64,000 nucleotides of DNA from Shewanella sp. NFH-SH190041 (lineage in GTDB: Bacteria > Pseudomonadota > Gammaproteobacteria > Enterobacterales > Shewanellaceae): contig NZ_AP026070.1 in the NCBI RefSeq assembly GCF_024363255.1, forward strand, positions 124,001 through 188,000. Reading direction: 5' to 3'. The notes under the pieces are model-generated. The model saw nothing but the letters and a program-made list of their open reading frames with translations. It had not been told where the DNA came from and did no database searches. Numbering within the stretch: position 1 is the first letter of the stretch; every line of letters begins with the position of its first letter. Shown piece by piece: positions 22,954-32,563 of this stretch. The position numbers and the translations under genes are program-made.

Positions 22954-24807
22954 CTAACCATAGGTCTTGATATCAATCGGGCTGGACATCACGGGTTGTT
23001 TTGGCTCTGGCCTTACCGGTGTTTTGATTGATGGTGAGGGTTGACTGACTGGCGTGGCATTATCTGAGGTATCGGAGGCGTTAGCCTTTGTTGCATTTGT
23101 CAGTACCATTTGCTGCAAAATATTCTCCCCCGGATAGAGCACTTTAGCCTTAGCCAGTAAATTGCGGGCTTGTTGCTGCTGACCCAGCTGCCATAGGGCG
23201 CGGATCCAGTTGTAGTACACAGTTGCACGAGGGGTTGTTTCACTGACATATTGGGCCCAGTGAATATAGTGCTTCATTTCATTGCGATCATTTTTTATCA
23301 GCGCGGTCTGTAGCCGGAAACTATTGACGGCATTATCAAACCGTACCATAAAACTTTCCGGGTTTATCACATGGGTCAATGGGCGTAGATCTTTAGGGTT
23401 CGATTGCTCATATTTCACCATCAAATAGGTGGTGTGTAGCGTAGTCAGCATATATAGCGCAGTGAGCAGAGGGATTAATAGCGCGAGAAATTTAACTAAA
23501 AAACTGGCGCGCACGGAGATCTCGCGGCATTCAATATCACCGCATTGTAGCCAAATCAAAGTAATAAAAATTACCCAGTGGATGACTGACTGGTAAAATG
23601 GATATTCAGTTTGGGTATGTAACAAAATAGGGAATAGCAGTCCAACGAGGGCGATGGATTTAAAACCGGAATTATGTTTAAACACCCCATGGAGAAAGCC
23701 CGCGGCCATGATGGCAATACCGGCCAAGGGGATAATCCCACCTTCAACCGCCCAAAACAGCAGCTCATTATGGGGGTGATCCAAATTAGGCGCTGAACCG
23801 GGCAGAGCATGGCCATAGGCTAAGGCGTTGGTATAGGAGTGCAGGTAGCTGACTTCAAAACTGCCATAACCCCAGCCCAGCCAGGGCTTTTCTAAAAACA
23901 TCTCCAGACTGTGAAGATAAATGGGAACGCGAGCACCGGGGTTGGTCATTTCTGCGGCTGCTCGGGCGACGCTGTCAGCCTGTTCTAGCGTCAGGCTGCC
24001 GAGTAACATGCTCACCGCGTATAGTGCTAACCAAGCAAGTAGCTCTGGTAAACGCTGAGCTTTATAACAGCGATGCCAAGCCCAAGGTAGCATTAGCATT
24101 GGCGCGATCACCAGTGATAGATAACCGGTGCGGGATTGCAGGATCACTACGGGGATCACTGCGACAAACAGGGTGACTAAACATAACCACTTTGCACTTT
24201 GACGTGACTCGGTACTGAGTAGATATAACGACAGCGCAACGCCAGTGGTTAGAAAAGATGCGGCCACATTAGGCTGTTGGAAGATACCATAGGGGCGGTT
24301 GATCACTGTGTTATAGCCGAAGATATTCCCCGATTGCAGCAGAAAATACTGATACAGGCTAAATAACGATTCAATCAATACCGCGGTAAGGATCAGATAT
24401 AACAGCGTGCGTTTTTGCTGTGGATTAAAACGCATCTGTTGCAGTGACACAAAGAACAGTATCCCGCCCCAAAGTCCCAGTAGTCGCGCATAGCTCAACG
24501 GCGCGGTAATGCCGCTGGCCCAGCAGAGTGGGAGCGTCATCATAGCCCCACCTAGTAATAAAACCAGGTTAAAACGGTTATAACGTAGCGTGCTTGTTGT
24601 GGCGATATGCCACAGCCCCAAGGCGATCATCAGGGTGATAAATATCCAGCCGATGGCATTCGTGGGCAGTTGCAGCCCGGCACCGCCGAGATTGGGTTGA
24701 AAATAGTGCATGCCCAGCAGCATATAGAGGCCGAAAATCAGAACAAATAAAAAGGAGAACCCGGTTGTATGCCCGGAGGGAAGATGCTGCGGTGCTGCCT
24801 GTGCCAT
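22954..24807 (-). CDS. Wzy_C/PglL-type O-oligosaccharyltransferase or O-antigen ligase
   Basis: A 617-residue polytopic membrane protein with about 11-12 hydrophobic helices in the first 450 residues. A soluble C-terminal tail (about 460-617) follows, with a Pro/Ser/Thr-rich end. RPYGIFQQPNVAASFL and the periplasmic-loop motif LDHPHNELLFWAVEGGIIP are characteristic of the PglL/PilO branch of Wzy_C ligases, which transfer lipid-linked glycans to proteins such as pilins. The tail is TPR-like (ARNLLAKAKVLYPGE). No glycan synthesis genes are adjacent. Whether the acceptor is pilin, flagellin or lipid A cannot be decided here. Confidence 0.82.
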   Translation of the reverse strand: MAQAAPQHLPSGHTTGFSFLFVLIFGLYMLLGMHYFQPNLGGAGLQLPTNAIGWIFITLMIALGLWHIATTSTLRYNRFNLVLLLGGAMMTLPLCWASGITAPLSYARLLGLWGGILFFVSLQQMRFNPQQKRTLLYLILTAVLIESLFSLYQYFLLQSGNIFGYNTVINRPYGIFQQPNVAASFLTTGVALSLYLLSTESRQSAKWLCLVTLFVAVIPVVILQSRTGYLSLVIAPMLMLPWAWHRCYKAQRLPELLAWLALYAVSMLLGSLTLEQADSVARAAAEMTNPGARVPIYLHSLEMFLEKPWLGWGYGSFEVSYLHSYTNALAYGHALPGSAPNLDHPHNELLFWAVEGGIIPLAGIAIMAAGFLHGVFKHNSGFKSIALVGLLFPILLHTQTEYPFYQSVIHWVIFITLIWLQCGDIECREISVRASFLVKFLALLIPLLTALYMLTTLHTTYLMVKYEQSNPKDLRPLTHVINPESFMVRFDNAVNSFRLQTALIKNDRNEMKHYIHWAQYVSETTPRATVYYNWIRALWQLGQQQQARNLLAKAKVLYPGENILQQMVLTNATKANASDTSDNATPVSQPSPSIKTPVRPEPKQPVMSSPIDIKTYG

Positions 24808-24947
24808 AAAACACTCTTGCTGACGGTTTGTCCGGCGTTAGCCGGAGAGCTGGTTATCTGTGTGCAAATATACCAGCTTTCGTTTTTTACCCGAGGGGAG
24901 AAATTAAAAATTCATTGAATTTTCAATGAACAAAAATATTTTTTAGC

Positions 24948-26087
24948 TTAAAGGCCAAAAATGATTTTTTCACTTTTCAGCATTTTTTCCAATGCTAACG
25001 CCATTAAGAGTGCCATAAGTAACGTTATGACAGAAGCGATTAGCAACGGAAATAGCGGAATAGCCTGACCTTTTACAAATGCCATCAGTGCTTGCTGTTG
25101 CCCCGATACCGGCAACCATTGCAATAGATCGGGTGCGATTTGGTAACTGGCCATCATGGCGATCCCCATTGGCAGAATGAGTACTAACGTTAGATAAGAT
25201 TGTGCTTCTTTGAATGTTTTGGCCATAAAGGAGACAAAAATCTGCAGGCTGGCGGCCATCAGCGCAACCGGAAACCCAATCAGTAGCATCAGCAGCATAA
25301 ACGTCGGTGTGATGCTGATATTGAAGCCCAGTTCTTGCCAAGGCACTAGGGTATAAGCAAATTTTGATATCAGCAGAATCAGCGCCAGCCCCAGCATAGC
25401 AAATACGGTTACCGCGAGAATTTTCGCCAGCACCAGTTGGCGCGGTAGGATGGGGTGGCTTAGCAACAATGCCAGAGAATGACGCTCCCGCTCTCCTGCG
25501 CTGGTATCAATCGCCAGGTTCATGCCAGAAATAAATACCGCATAGATCATGGTAAAAATGGCCAGCCCGAGAATAAATCCGCCCCGGGATACAGCGGTGG
25601 CCTGATCTTCCATATTAATTTTTAATGGTTGGACGACCCTGGGATCGATTCCCCGGGCGATTAAGCGCAAGCTGGCAATCTCACTGCTGTAAGCTGACAG
25701 TTGCTGTTCCAGTCGCCGGATAGATTGCTGTAATTTTTCATCGGAGCGATCGGCTTGTAACAGCACTTCGGCCTGTTGTGCCTGTTGCATTTGTTGCGGG
25801 TATTGTTCGCTGATGGTGAGGGTAATATTTTTATGGGCTTTGCTGTCAGCCGGGGCGTGCACTATGCCTTGATTACTGAGATAACGGATCAGATCTGGCG
25901 CATATTGGGGATTTTTAATGGTAATATTTAGATCTGTCGGGCTGGTCAATTGGCCGATCAAAACAAAAAACAGCGCACAAACAATCAGAGGTGTACCCAG
26001 CGCATAATATAATCCGGCCATGACTGAACGCTTGTCGCGTACGGCATCAAGCAGCTCTTTACGTAGCAATGTGGTCAGTATTCCCAT
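24948..26087 (-). CDS. ABC-2 transporter permease (NatB-like)
   Basis: A 379-residue permease. One N-terminal helix (about 23-45) is followed by a large extracytoplasmic domain (46-170) with a Gln-rich coiled segment, then five helices. This is the layout of NatB-type ABC-2 permeases. RKELLDAVRDKRS at the N terminus is a typical coupling segment. Its ATG overlaps the ATPase stop (TGATG). With the ATPase and the upstream hydrolase it forms a tightly overlapping operon. The exported substrate is unknown; NatAB of Bacillus exports sodium. Confidence 0.88.
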   Translation of the reverse strand: MGILTTLLRKELLDAVRDKRSVMAGLYYALGTPLIVCALFFVLIGQLTSPTDLNITIKNPQYAPDLIRYLSNQGIVHAPADSKAHKNITLTISEQYPQQMQQAQQAEVLLQADRSDEKLQQSIRRLEQQLSAYSSEIASLRLIARGIDPRVVQPLKINMEDQATAVSRGGFILGLAIFTMIYAVFISGMNLAIDTSAGERERHSLALLLSHPILPRQLVLAKILAVTVFAMLGLALILLISKFAYTLVPWQELGFNISITPTFMLLMLLIGFPVALMAASLQIFVSFMAKTFKEAQSYLTLVLILPMGIAMMASYQIAPDLLQWLPVSGQQQALMAFVKGQAIPLFPLLIASVITLLMALLMALALEKMLKSEKIIFGL

Positions 26088-26821
26088 CAGGCGGCAATCC
26101 CTTCATCTGTTCCAATTAAATGAATAAAGGCATCTTCCAGCGACTCATGGCCGGTTTGTGCGCACAGTTGCGCCGGGCTGCCGGTTGCGACGACCCGCCC
26201 TTTGGCCATCACCACCACTTGATCGCACAGTGCGGCAACCTCTTGCATCACATGGCTGGAAAACAGTACGCAGTGGCCTTTATCCCGCAATGATAGGAGG
26301 ATCTGGCGTAGTACCCGCGTGCTCATGACATCCAGCCCCCGGGTTGGCTCATCGAGAATAATATTGCGCGGCTGATGCACGATGGCTTGCGCCAGTGCTG
26401 TTTTCATACATTGTCCCTGGGAGAAACCTTTACAGCGACGATCAGCAATATCGCCAAGCCCCAGTTGGTTGATGACAGAATCCGTGGCGCTGTGGGCATC
26501 GCGCTTGGTCATGCCGCTGAGACAGGCATAGTAGTGGATATATTCCCGTGGCGTGAGACGTTCATATAACCCGAAGGGATCGGGAAACAGTCCTAGCTGT
26601 TGCTTGGCCAAGAGGGGGGATTGGGCGATATCGATGCCTTCAATTTCTGCTCGGCCGGCATCAGGTGACAGCAGGCCGAACAGGGTGCGCAGACAGGTCG
26701 TTTTCCCTGCGCCATTGGGTCCCAGCAGCCCGGTGATTTGGCCATCCATTGCGCTGAAACTCAGATTATCTAGCGCCTGCACGCCACCGATACATTTACT
26801 CAGACCCGTTACATTAATCAT
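26087..26821 (-). CDS. ABC transporter ATP-binding protein (NatA-like)
   Basis: About 244 residues from the start at 26821 (MINVTGLSKCIGG). Walker A is GPNGAGKTT and Walker B is IILDEPTRGLD. The signature is FSQGQ in place of LSGGQ, as in NatA-like ATPases. H-loop SSHVMQE is present. The frame extends to 26872 without a good start. Its first eight bases overlap the end of the hydrolase gene and its stop overlaps the permease start. Translational coupling therefore links all three. Confidence 0.92.
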   Translation of the reverse strand: MINVTGLSKCIGGVQALDNLSFSAMDGQITGLLGPNGAGKTTCLRTLFGLLSPDAGRAEIEGIDIAQSPLLAKQQLGLFPDPFGLYERLTPREYIHYYACLSGMTKRDAHSATDSVINQLGLGDIADRRCKGFSQGQCMKTALAQAIVHQPRNIILDEPTRGLDVMSTRVLRQILLSLRDKGHCVLFSSHVMQEVAALCDQVVVMAKGRVVATGSPAQLCAQTGHESLEDAFIHLIGTDEGIAA

Positions 26822-28391
26822 AAGGCTGCTCCTGTGTGGCCGTGGGTTGCCAGGCTTCCATAGTATTGGCATTCAGATAAAAACTACGCCGGGTATCTTG
26901 CTTTAGGCAGTCCGCGTCTAATGCACTTAGCTCCTTTCCGTTGACAAAGTCTGCAATCAGGCGGTGAGCGCAGGTTTGTATGGCAACCCCGTGTCCGGCG
27001 TAGGGCGCGACAAGATGGCGAGCATTGCGGAGCTGCTGCATGGCTAATTCGCCCCAAGCCGGTGGTGTCGCCGGATCCAGTTGCCCGGACAGTAATAGCG
27101 TGGGAATGGTACTGTTAATTGGCTGGTGGAAATCCGCCGCAGCGGCAGGCATCTGCCAGACAGTACAGATTTTTTGCAAACTATCGACCATGGTGCGGCC
27201 AATATAGCTTTGACGCGCGGCGCTAAGCGCTGCTTCATCGGCAAAGGGGATATCTTCAGCACAAATAACGGAGGCGTGCATGCCCATAGCGATACCGGCG
27301 GCATCCAGCGTCAGATGATAAAGGCCGATGATGGGTTGGTAGTGTTGTTTGGCTGCCTGGGTGATGGCAAATGGCAGCATACTGCGGGTATTGGGGCTGT
27401 ACAGTGCCATTCTGATGGCGGACAGAAATTTACTGCGGGTCAATTGCAGTGGTACCTGTTCACCACTCAGTGGTGCTGCGACTGTCGTGGTGATGGGCTG
27501 GGTAGCCAGTTGTTGTTCTATCGTGGCTAAATCTGCTGCCAGATTGGGGTAGGCCTGATGGCAGCTGGGGCTTTGACGGCAATCATCCAGCATCAGTTGC
27601 GTTGCACGGCTGATGGCTTGGCCGATATACAGTAAGTTTTGCTGCATGGGCACCACGCCATCTAGGGTAACTGTGGTTAATGCTTGGGGATAATGGCGCA
27701 TATATAGCTGTGCCATCCGGGTACCATAAGAGATACCGTACAGATCTAAATAGCGGTAACCGGCATGACGGCGCACCGCTTCAAAATCTTCCAATGCCGA
27801 CCGGCTGTCATAATGGCGGATATCAGCTTGCTGCTGTGTCAGGCATTGCTGAGTTTGCTGAATTAAATCTTGTTGTTCATCATTCATCGCCAGTGCAGTA
27901 GTGATATCGGGTAACTCGCATTGCAGCAGGGAGGAACGTCCGGTGCCGCGCTGATCAATCAAGATAATATCCCGGAACTGGCGCACCTCGTGTAATAAAC
28001 GGTTGAACAGCGGGGCATTATCAATGGCCGATTGTCCCGGCCCGCCACTGATAGCCAGCATTGCTCGATCTGGCTGACTGTTTTTGATCGCCGGTAGTAC
28101 GGCGTAATGTATGGCGATCTGTTGGCCTGTCGGATTGTTACTGTCTTCGGGCACCATGATTGTGCCGCAGCGCACCTTTTCAGCCAATCCGGGGAGATAA
28201 CAGGAGGTGAGAGACGTCGCAGCCGGGGATTGAGAATGCGTAGTGGGTGGAGTATTGGCGTGGGCTGTCGCGGCGCAGGCCCTTGTTGTCATTGCTGTCG
28301 TGATAATCAGCAGCAATAGCACGAATAGCGATGGTAGTGCCGTTATGCTGGTGGCACCTCTGCGATAGTGACCATGCTTACGAGGGAACAT
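26814..28391 (-). CDS. Exported alpha/beta hydrolase, tripeptidyl-aminopeptidase (TAP) type
   Basis: A 525-residue protein with an N-terminal hydrophobic signal or anchor (about 17-40, ending RACAATA), so probably periplasmic. GGPGQSAIDN is the oxyanion segment, GISYGTRMAQLY holds the nucleophile serine, GQLDPATPP the aspartate and YAGHGVA the histidine. CxxxAYPNL and other Cys residues suggest disulfides. The C-terminal TAP-like domain supports a proline-iminopeptidase or tripeptidyl-peptidase role. It is first in an operon with an ABC exporter. That could mean the hydrolase acts on the exported molecule, but this is inference. Confidence 0.87.
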   Translation of the reverse strand: MFPRKHGHYRRGATSITALPSLFVLLLLIITTAMTTRACAATAHANTPPTTHSQSPAATSLTSCYLPGLAEKVRCGTIMVPEDSNNPTGQQIAIHYAVLPAIKNSQPDRAMLAISGGPGQSAIDNAPLFNRLLHEVRQFRDIILIDQRGTGRSSLLQCELPDITTALAMNDEQQDLIQQTQQCLTQQQADIRHYDSRSALEDFEAVRRHAGYRYLDLYGISYGTRMAQLYMRHYPQALTTVTLDGVVPMQQNLLYIGQAISRATQLMLDDCRQSPSCHQAYPNLAADLATIEQQLATQPITTTVAAPLSGEQVPLQLTRSKFLSAIRMALYSPNTRSMLPFAITQAAKQHYQPIIGLYHLTLDAAGIAMGMHASVICAEDIPFADEAALSAARQSYIGRTMVDSLQKICTVWQMPAAAADFHQPINSTIPTLLLSGQLDPATPPAWGELAMQQLRNARHLVAPYAGHGVAIQTCAHRLIADFVNGKELSALDADCLKQDTRRSFYLNANTMEAWQPTATQEQPYD

Positions 28392-28887
28392 CGGCGCGCA
28401 TCCTTGGTGTTATTTTATTGAATTAGCGGATGATAATATTTAACTATCAACATGTTAAAACTGTGTGATCCTATGGCTGTCACGACAGACTTGTCAATAA
28501 CCGGCTTATTTGGGGCGGTTAAAGTAGCGGAATAATTGATCGATGTTGTTGTTGATGGCTCTGCCGGGAGTTTTTGCTTACACCGAGAGATTGTCATTGG
28601 GGCGTTATTGGCATGTGATGGATGTATTTTCTTATTTATTTCATAAAAATCATACTCTTGAATTGCTCGTTGTGTTTGCGGCGAGCCAGCATGGCGGTAT
28701 TGTGTACATTTCAGCAGCCTCTATACCCCTTTTTGTTACCAAATAACTTGATCTGTATCTCATCCGATGAGTGCCATTTTCTGTGAGTCGAAGCAAAATT
28801 AATCGAAAAATGCTTAGCTTTAAAAAGTGGCTGGGTTAGAATTCGAAAAAACGGAACACATGTAAGCTTAAAATAGGTAACTAACTG
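28392..28887. other. Divergent intergenic region, no gene seen
   Basis: This separates the hydrolase operon (minus) from the acyl-CoA ligase (plus). A 67-codon frame at 28543-28746 has no ribosome site or recognisable product. I see no clear operator. Confidence 0.4.
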
Positions 28888-30687
28888 ATGTCCCTAAACC
28901 AGTATCACGTCATCAAACTTTTAAAGCAGCAGGCTGAGATCCGCCCGCAAGCAACGGCTTTAGAAGGATTTGAACAGTCTGCCCCCTGGCATAAAGTCAG
29001 TTGGCAAGCATTTGATACCATCAGTAACAAATTGGCACAGGTGTTAATCGGATTTGATTTTGGCATCCAAGATCGGGCTGTGATTCTGTCGCAAAATTGC
29101 CCGCAGTGGACCTGTGTTGATGTGGCGGTATTAAAAGCCCGCGGCATTGTCGTGCCGGTATACCCAACCAGCACGCTAGAGCAGGCGGCCTACATCATTA
29201 ATGATGCGCAGGCGAAGGTCCTGTTCGTCAATGATGCGACCCAGTACCAGATGGCGCTTGAATTGCGTCAACTGTGTGCATCTTTAACCCATATTATTGT
29301 ATTTGATGCTGCGGTTTCCCTGACGGATGCGCCGCAGCAATATCATCTGGATAGTTTGCTGGAGGCTCCGTTGCCTCAGGCCGCTGCCGTTGCTGAATTA
29401 AAGCAGCGTCTGGCGGACGCTAATCTGGATGATCTGTTGACCCTGATTTACACCTCGGGCACCACTGGCGATCCTAAAGGGGTGATGCTGGATTACCGTA
29501 ACTTTGCTTCAACGGTACGTCAGCATGATAAGAAATTGGCTTATACGCCGGGTGATGTGTCACTGGCTTTTCTGCCGTTGTCACATGTGTTCGAGCGTGG
29601 CTGGAGTTTCTATGTGCTCTGCCGCGGAGGACACAATGTGTATTTGTCTGATACTAACCGCGTCAAAGAAGCCATTGCTGCTGTTAAGCCTCACACCTTG
29701 TGTGTGGTGCCTCGTTTCCTGGAAAAGGTCTACAGTGCGGTGATGGAAAAGGTGGGTAAAGCCCCACAGACTCGCCAAAGGCTGTTCCATTGGGCACTTG
29801 CAACCGGTGCTCGGCAGTTTGAAGCTTCCCAAGGCCGCGCTGGTGGGTCGTGGCTGTTGGCGGCTAAATGGCAATTGGCTAATAAATTAGTGTTTTCCAA
29901 GCTGCGCAATGTACTCGGTGGTCGCTTGAAGTTTATGCCTTGCGGCGGCGCGGCGTTGGATCCTAAAGTCGGTGGTTTTTTCCAAGCGATTGATGTGCCT
30001 GTACTGTGTGGCTATGGCATGACAGAAACGACGGCAACGGTTACCTGTAATACGCTGGATAACCGGGTGGTTGGCTCTAATGGTCAAGTGCTGCCGGAAG
30101 TGGAAGTGAAATTAGGCACCGACAGTGAAATTCTGGTGCGTGGCGATACTGTGATGCGTGGTTATTACAACCGTCCAGAAGATACTGCTGCGGCATTTGA
30201 AGATGGTTGGCTGAAAACCGGTGATGCTGGGCTATTGGATGCACAAGGGAACTTGTTTATTACTGACCGCATTAAAGAGCTGATGAAAACATCTAACGGT
30301 AAGTATATTGCGCCACAGCGGGTGGAAGGTACGGTCGGTTGTTGTCCTTTCATCGAGCAGGTAGCGATTATTGCTGATGCCCGTAACTATGTGACGGCAT
30401 TGATTGTACCGGCTTATGAAGCCTTAGAGTATTGGGCGCGGGAAAAGGGGCTGAAGTATGAGTCACCATTGGAGCTGTTACGTCACAGCCATGTGGTTGA
30501 GCACTTTGAGCAGCGCCTGAAGACCATGCAACATGGATTAGCCGGGTTCGAAAAAATCAAAAAATTCACTCTGCTGCCAGAAGCTTTTTCTATGGAAGCG
30601 GGCCTAATTACTCCGACGATGAAGCTGCGTCGTAAGATGATTTACCATAAGTATGCCAGCGAAATTAATGCTATGTATGGTCACTAG
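28888..30687 (+). CDS. Long-chain fatty acyl-CoA ligase (AMP-forming)
   Basis: A 599-residue ANL-superfamily enzyme that activates fatty acids to acyl-CoA. The P-loop motif is YTSGTTGDPKGVML. GYGMTETTATVTCN is the aromatic/adenine motif, GWLKTGDAG holds the conserved aspartate, and TDRIKELMKTSNGKYIAPQ is the hinge. Its length and the long C-terminal part resemble the FadD15/FAA1 eukaryote-like subgroup rather than E. coli FadD. It stands alone, with its own terminator. Confidence 0.93.
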   Translation: MSLNQYHVIKLLKQQAEIRPQATALEGFEQSAPWHKVSWQAFDTISNKLAQVLIGFDFGIQDRAVILSQNCPQWTCVDVAVLKARGIVVPVYPTSTLEQAAYIINDAQAKVLFVNDATQYQMALELRQLCASLTHIIVFDAAVSLTDAPQQYHLDSLLEAPLPQAAAVAELKQRLADANLDDLLTLIYTSGTTGDPKGVMLDYRNFASTVRQHDKKLAYTPGDVSLAFLPLSHVFERGWSFYVLCRGGHNVYLSDTNRVKEAIAAVKPHTLCVVPRFLEKVYSAVMEKVGKAPQTRQRLFHWALATGARQFEASQGRAGGSWLLAAKWQLANKLVFSKLRNVLGGRLKFMPCGGAALDPKVGGFFQAIDVPVLCGYGMTETTATVTCNTLDNRVVGSNGQVLPEVEVKLGTDSEILVRGDTVMRGYYNRPEDTAAAFEDGWLKTGDAGLLDAQGNLFITDRIKELMKTSNGKYIAPQRVEGTVGCCPFIEQVAIIADARNYVTALIVPAYEALEYWAREKGLKYESPLELLRHSHVVEHFEQRLKTMQHGLAGFEKIKKFTLLPEAFSMEAGLITPTMKLRRKMIYHKYASEINAMYGH

Positions 30688-30711
30688 ACTTGGTAGTTAG
30701 CATGCTGTGAT

Positions 30712-30740
30712 AAAAGGACGCCTTTCGGCGTCCTTTTTTG
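30712..30740 (+). terminator. Terminator after the acyl-CoA ligase
   Basis: Stem AAAGGACGCC / GGCGTCCTTT, loop TTTC, strong T-run. Confidence 0.9.
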
Positions 30741-30867
30741 TTGCTCATTATTTATTGCTGACTTTTTGATTGCTCATCATGGTGAACTTTGCCAATAACT
30801 GACTTCTATACGGATTGCGCTACATCAGGTTAATCTGTATCACCTTGCATTTTTGGACGCTAGTGTT

Positions 30868-31569
30868 ATGAAAACGATAGGTTTATTGGGTGGAATGAGT
30901 TGGGAGTCGACGGTCAGTTACTACCGTTTGATTAATGAAGGTATTAAGGCAAAACTCGGTGGGCTGCACAGTGGCAAAATTATCCTCAACAGCGTTGATT
31001 TTGCCCAGATTGAGCAGTTGCAGCATGCTGGCGACTGGCAGGCTACGGCGGTGATTTTGTCCCAAGCCGCGCAGTCAGTTCAGGCGGGTGGGGCTGACAT
31101 GTTACTGATTTGCACTAATACCATGCATAAAGTGGCTGAAGAGATTGAGTTAGCCATCAATATTCCTCTTCTGCATATCGCTGATGCGACCGCGGATCGA
31201 CTCCTAGCCGATGGCATTGATTGTGTCGGTCTGTTAGGCACTCGCTTTACCATGGAGCAGGCTTTTTATCGGGAACGGCTTCAAGCGCGGGGCATTAAAG
31301 TCTTGGTTCCGGATGAAGCGGGTCGGACGCTGGTGCATAACATTATTTATCAGGAGTTGTGTTTAGGGCAGGTTAAAGCCGCTTCTCGCTGTGCTTATGT
31401 TGATATTGTCGCGAAATTAGCCGCCGCAGGGGCTCAGGGGGTGATACTGGGCTGCACAGAAATTGGTTTGTTACTCACGCAGGCTGATACCCAAGTGCCA
31501 CTGTATGACACCACCGCAATTCATGCTGCTGCAGCGGTTGAGCGAGCCCTTGACGGGCTGTTAAGCTGA
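30868..31569 (+). CDS. Aspartate/glutamate racemase family protein
   Basis: About 233 residues from ATG 30868 (MKTIGLLGGMSWEST). The two catalytic cysteine motifs are ICTNTMHKV and LGCTEIGLL, as in aspartate racemase and in the broad-specificity amino-acid racemase YgeA. The PLYDTTAIHA end is typical. It converts L- and D-amino acids without pyridoxal phosphate. The next gene (ICMT-like) begins 28 bases later, so these two and perhaps the thioesterase may be co-transcribed. Confidence 0.92.
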   Translation: MKTIGLLGGMSWESTVSYYRLINEGIKAKLGGLHSGKIILNSVDFAQIEQLQHAGDWQATAVILSQAAQSVQAGGADMLLICTNTMHKVAEEIELAINIPLLHIADATADRLLADGIDCVGLLGTRFTMEQAFYRERLQARGIKVLVPDEAGRTLVHNIIYQELCLGQVKAASRCAYVDIVAKLAAAGAQGVILGCTEIGLLLTQADTQVPLYDTTAIHAAAAVERALDGLLS

Positions 31570-31597
31570 GCATCTGTGTGAACTTAACCTTGCTGCT

Positions 31598-32050
31598 ATG
31601 ACGTTAAAAATTCCGCCATTATTGCTGATAATTTTATTTCTGCTGTTAGCCTGGTTGGTGGCAGTATTGACCCCGACGCTGACTGTATCTGATAGCGTAC
31701 GCTGGGGATGGCTGTCGCTATGGTCAATATTTGGCGTGGTGTTTGCCGCTGCCGGTATACTGGCGTTCCGGCGACAAGGCACCACGGTTGATCCCCGGGT
31801 GCCGCAGCAGGCATCGAGCTTAGTGTGTACGGGCATTTACTGTGTTAGCCGTAATCCCATGTATGTCGGCTTTGCGGGTATTTTATTGGGCTGGATAGGT
31901 TTTTTGGCCAGTCCAGTCGCGCTACTGCTGTTGCCGTTATTTATTCGCTATTTGACCGTGTTTCAGATAAAAGCGGAGGAGGCCGCTTTGCGGCAGCGCT
32001 TTGGTATTGCGTTTGATCGCTATTGTCTGCGGGTGCGGCGCTGGCTTTGA
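31598..32050 (+). CDS. Isoprenylcysteine/phosphatidylethanolamine methyltransferase-like membrane protein
   Basis: A 150-residue membrane protein with four hydrophobic segments (about 5-22, 33-52, 80-95, 96-120). The motif SRNPMYVGFAGILLGW is characteristic of the ICMT/PEMT methyltransferase fold, where the RNPMY segment forms part of the SAM and lipid-substrate site. EEAALRQRFGIAFDRYCLRVRRW follows, in part EEAALRQRFG, another conserved motif. The actual methyl acceptor in bacteria is unknown for this group. Confidence 0.85.
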   Translation: MTLKIPPLLLIILFLLLAWLVAVLTPTLTVSDSVRWGWLSLWSIFGVVFAAAGILAFRRQGTTVDPRVPQQASSLVCTGIYCVSRNPMYVGFAGILLGWIGFLASPVALLLLPLFIRYLTVFQIKAEEAALRQRFGIAFDRYCLRVRRWL

Positions 32051-32095
32051 TGGCCATAATGAGCCTGCTACTCATTTTAATAATAAGGATGTTAT

Positions 32096-32509
32096 ATGAC
32101 AGCTTTTCGTCTGACGTTACAGCCAAGGTTTAATGAAACCGATGCGCTGGGCCATATTAATAACACTGTGATACCAGCCTGGTTTGAAGCTGGGCGAACG
32201 CCGATATTTGAAATCTTTAATCCGAGTTTAGCGTTATCACGTTGGAATTTGATTGTGGCGGGTTATCAGATAAATTTCAGCGCGCCCACTTTTTATGGCA
32301 AGGATGTGGCCATTACGACAGAAGTTGTGCGGCTGGGACAAGCCAGTTTCGATTTACGTCAACGTTGTTGGCAGGATGATAAGCTGACAGCTCAAGCGGT
32401 TACCACTATGGTGCATTACAACTATGATGCTGCTGCCAGTGAAGCCATTCCGGCTGTGGTGCGAGCGCAGCTGGCTGCGTTATTGGTAATGGAAAATGAG
32501 GTTGAATAA
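32096..32509 (+). CDS. Acyl-CoA thioesterase (4HBT hotdog fold)
   Basis: A 137-residue hotdog protein. RFNETDALGHINNTVIPAWFE carries the catalytic aspartate and the GHINN loop of the 4-hydroxybenzoyl-CoA thioesterase family (YbgC/FcbC-like); the segment is quoted in part as NETDALGHINN. A good ribosome site AAGGATG lies upstream. It would hydrolyse short or medium acyl-CoA. It is 45 bases after the methyltransferase gene. Confidence 0.88.
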   Translation: MTAFRLTLQPRFNETDALGHINNTVIPAWFEAGRTPIFEIFNPSLALSRWNLIVAGYQINFSAPTFYGKDVAITTEVVRLGQASFDLRQRCWQDDKLTAQAVTTMVHYNYDAAASEAIPAVVRAQLAALLVMENEVE

Positions 32510-32563
32510 CACTGTCAGTGCTGTACATCAGTTGTGCAGCACTGAGAGCATCAATTGGCTAAC

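Noticed and set aside
28543..28746. A 67-codon frame in the gap before the acyl-CoA ligase
   Set aside because: It has no ribosome site and no recognisable motif, and the gap is more likely promoter space.
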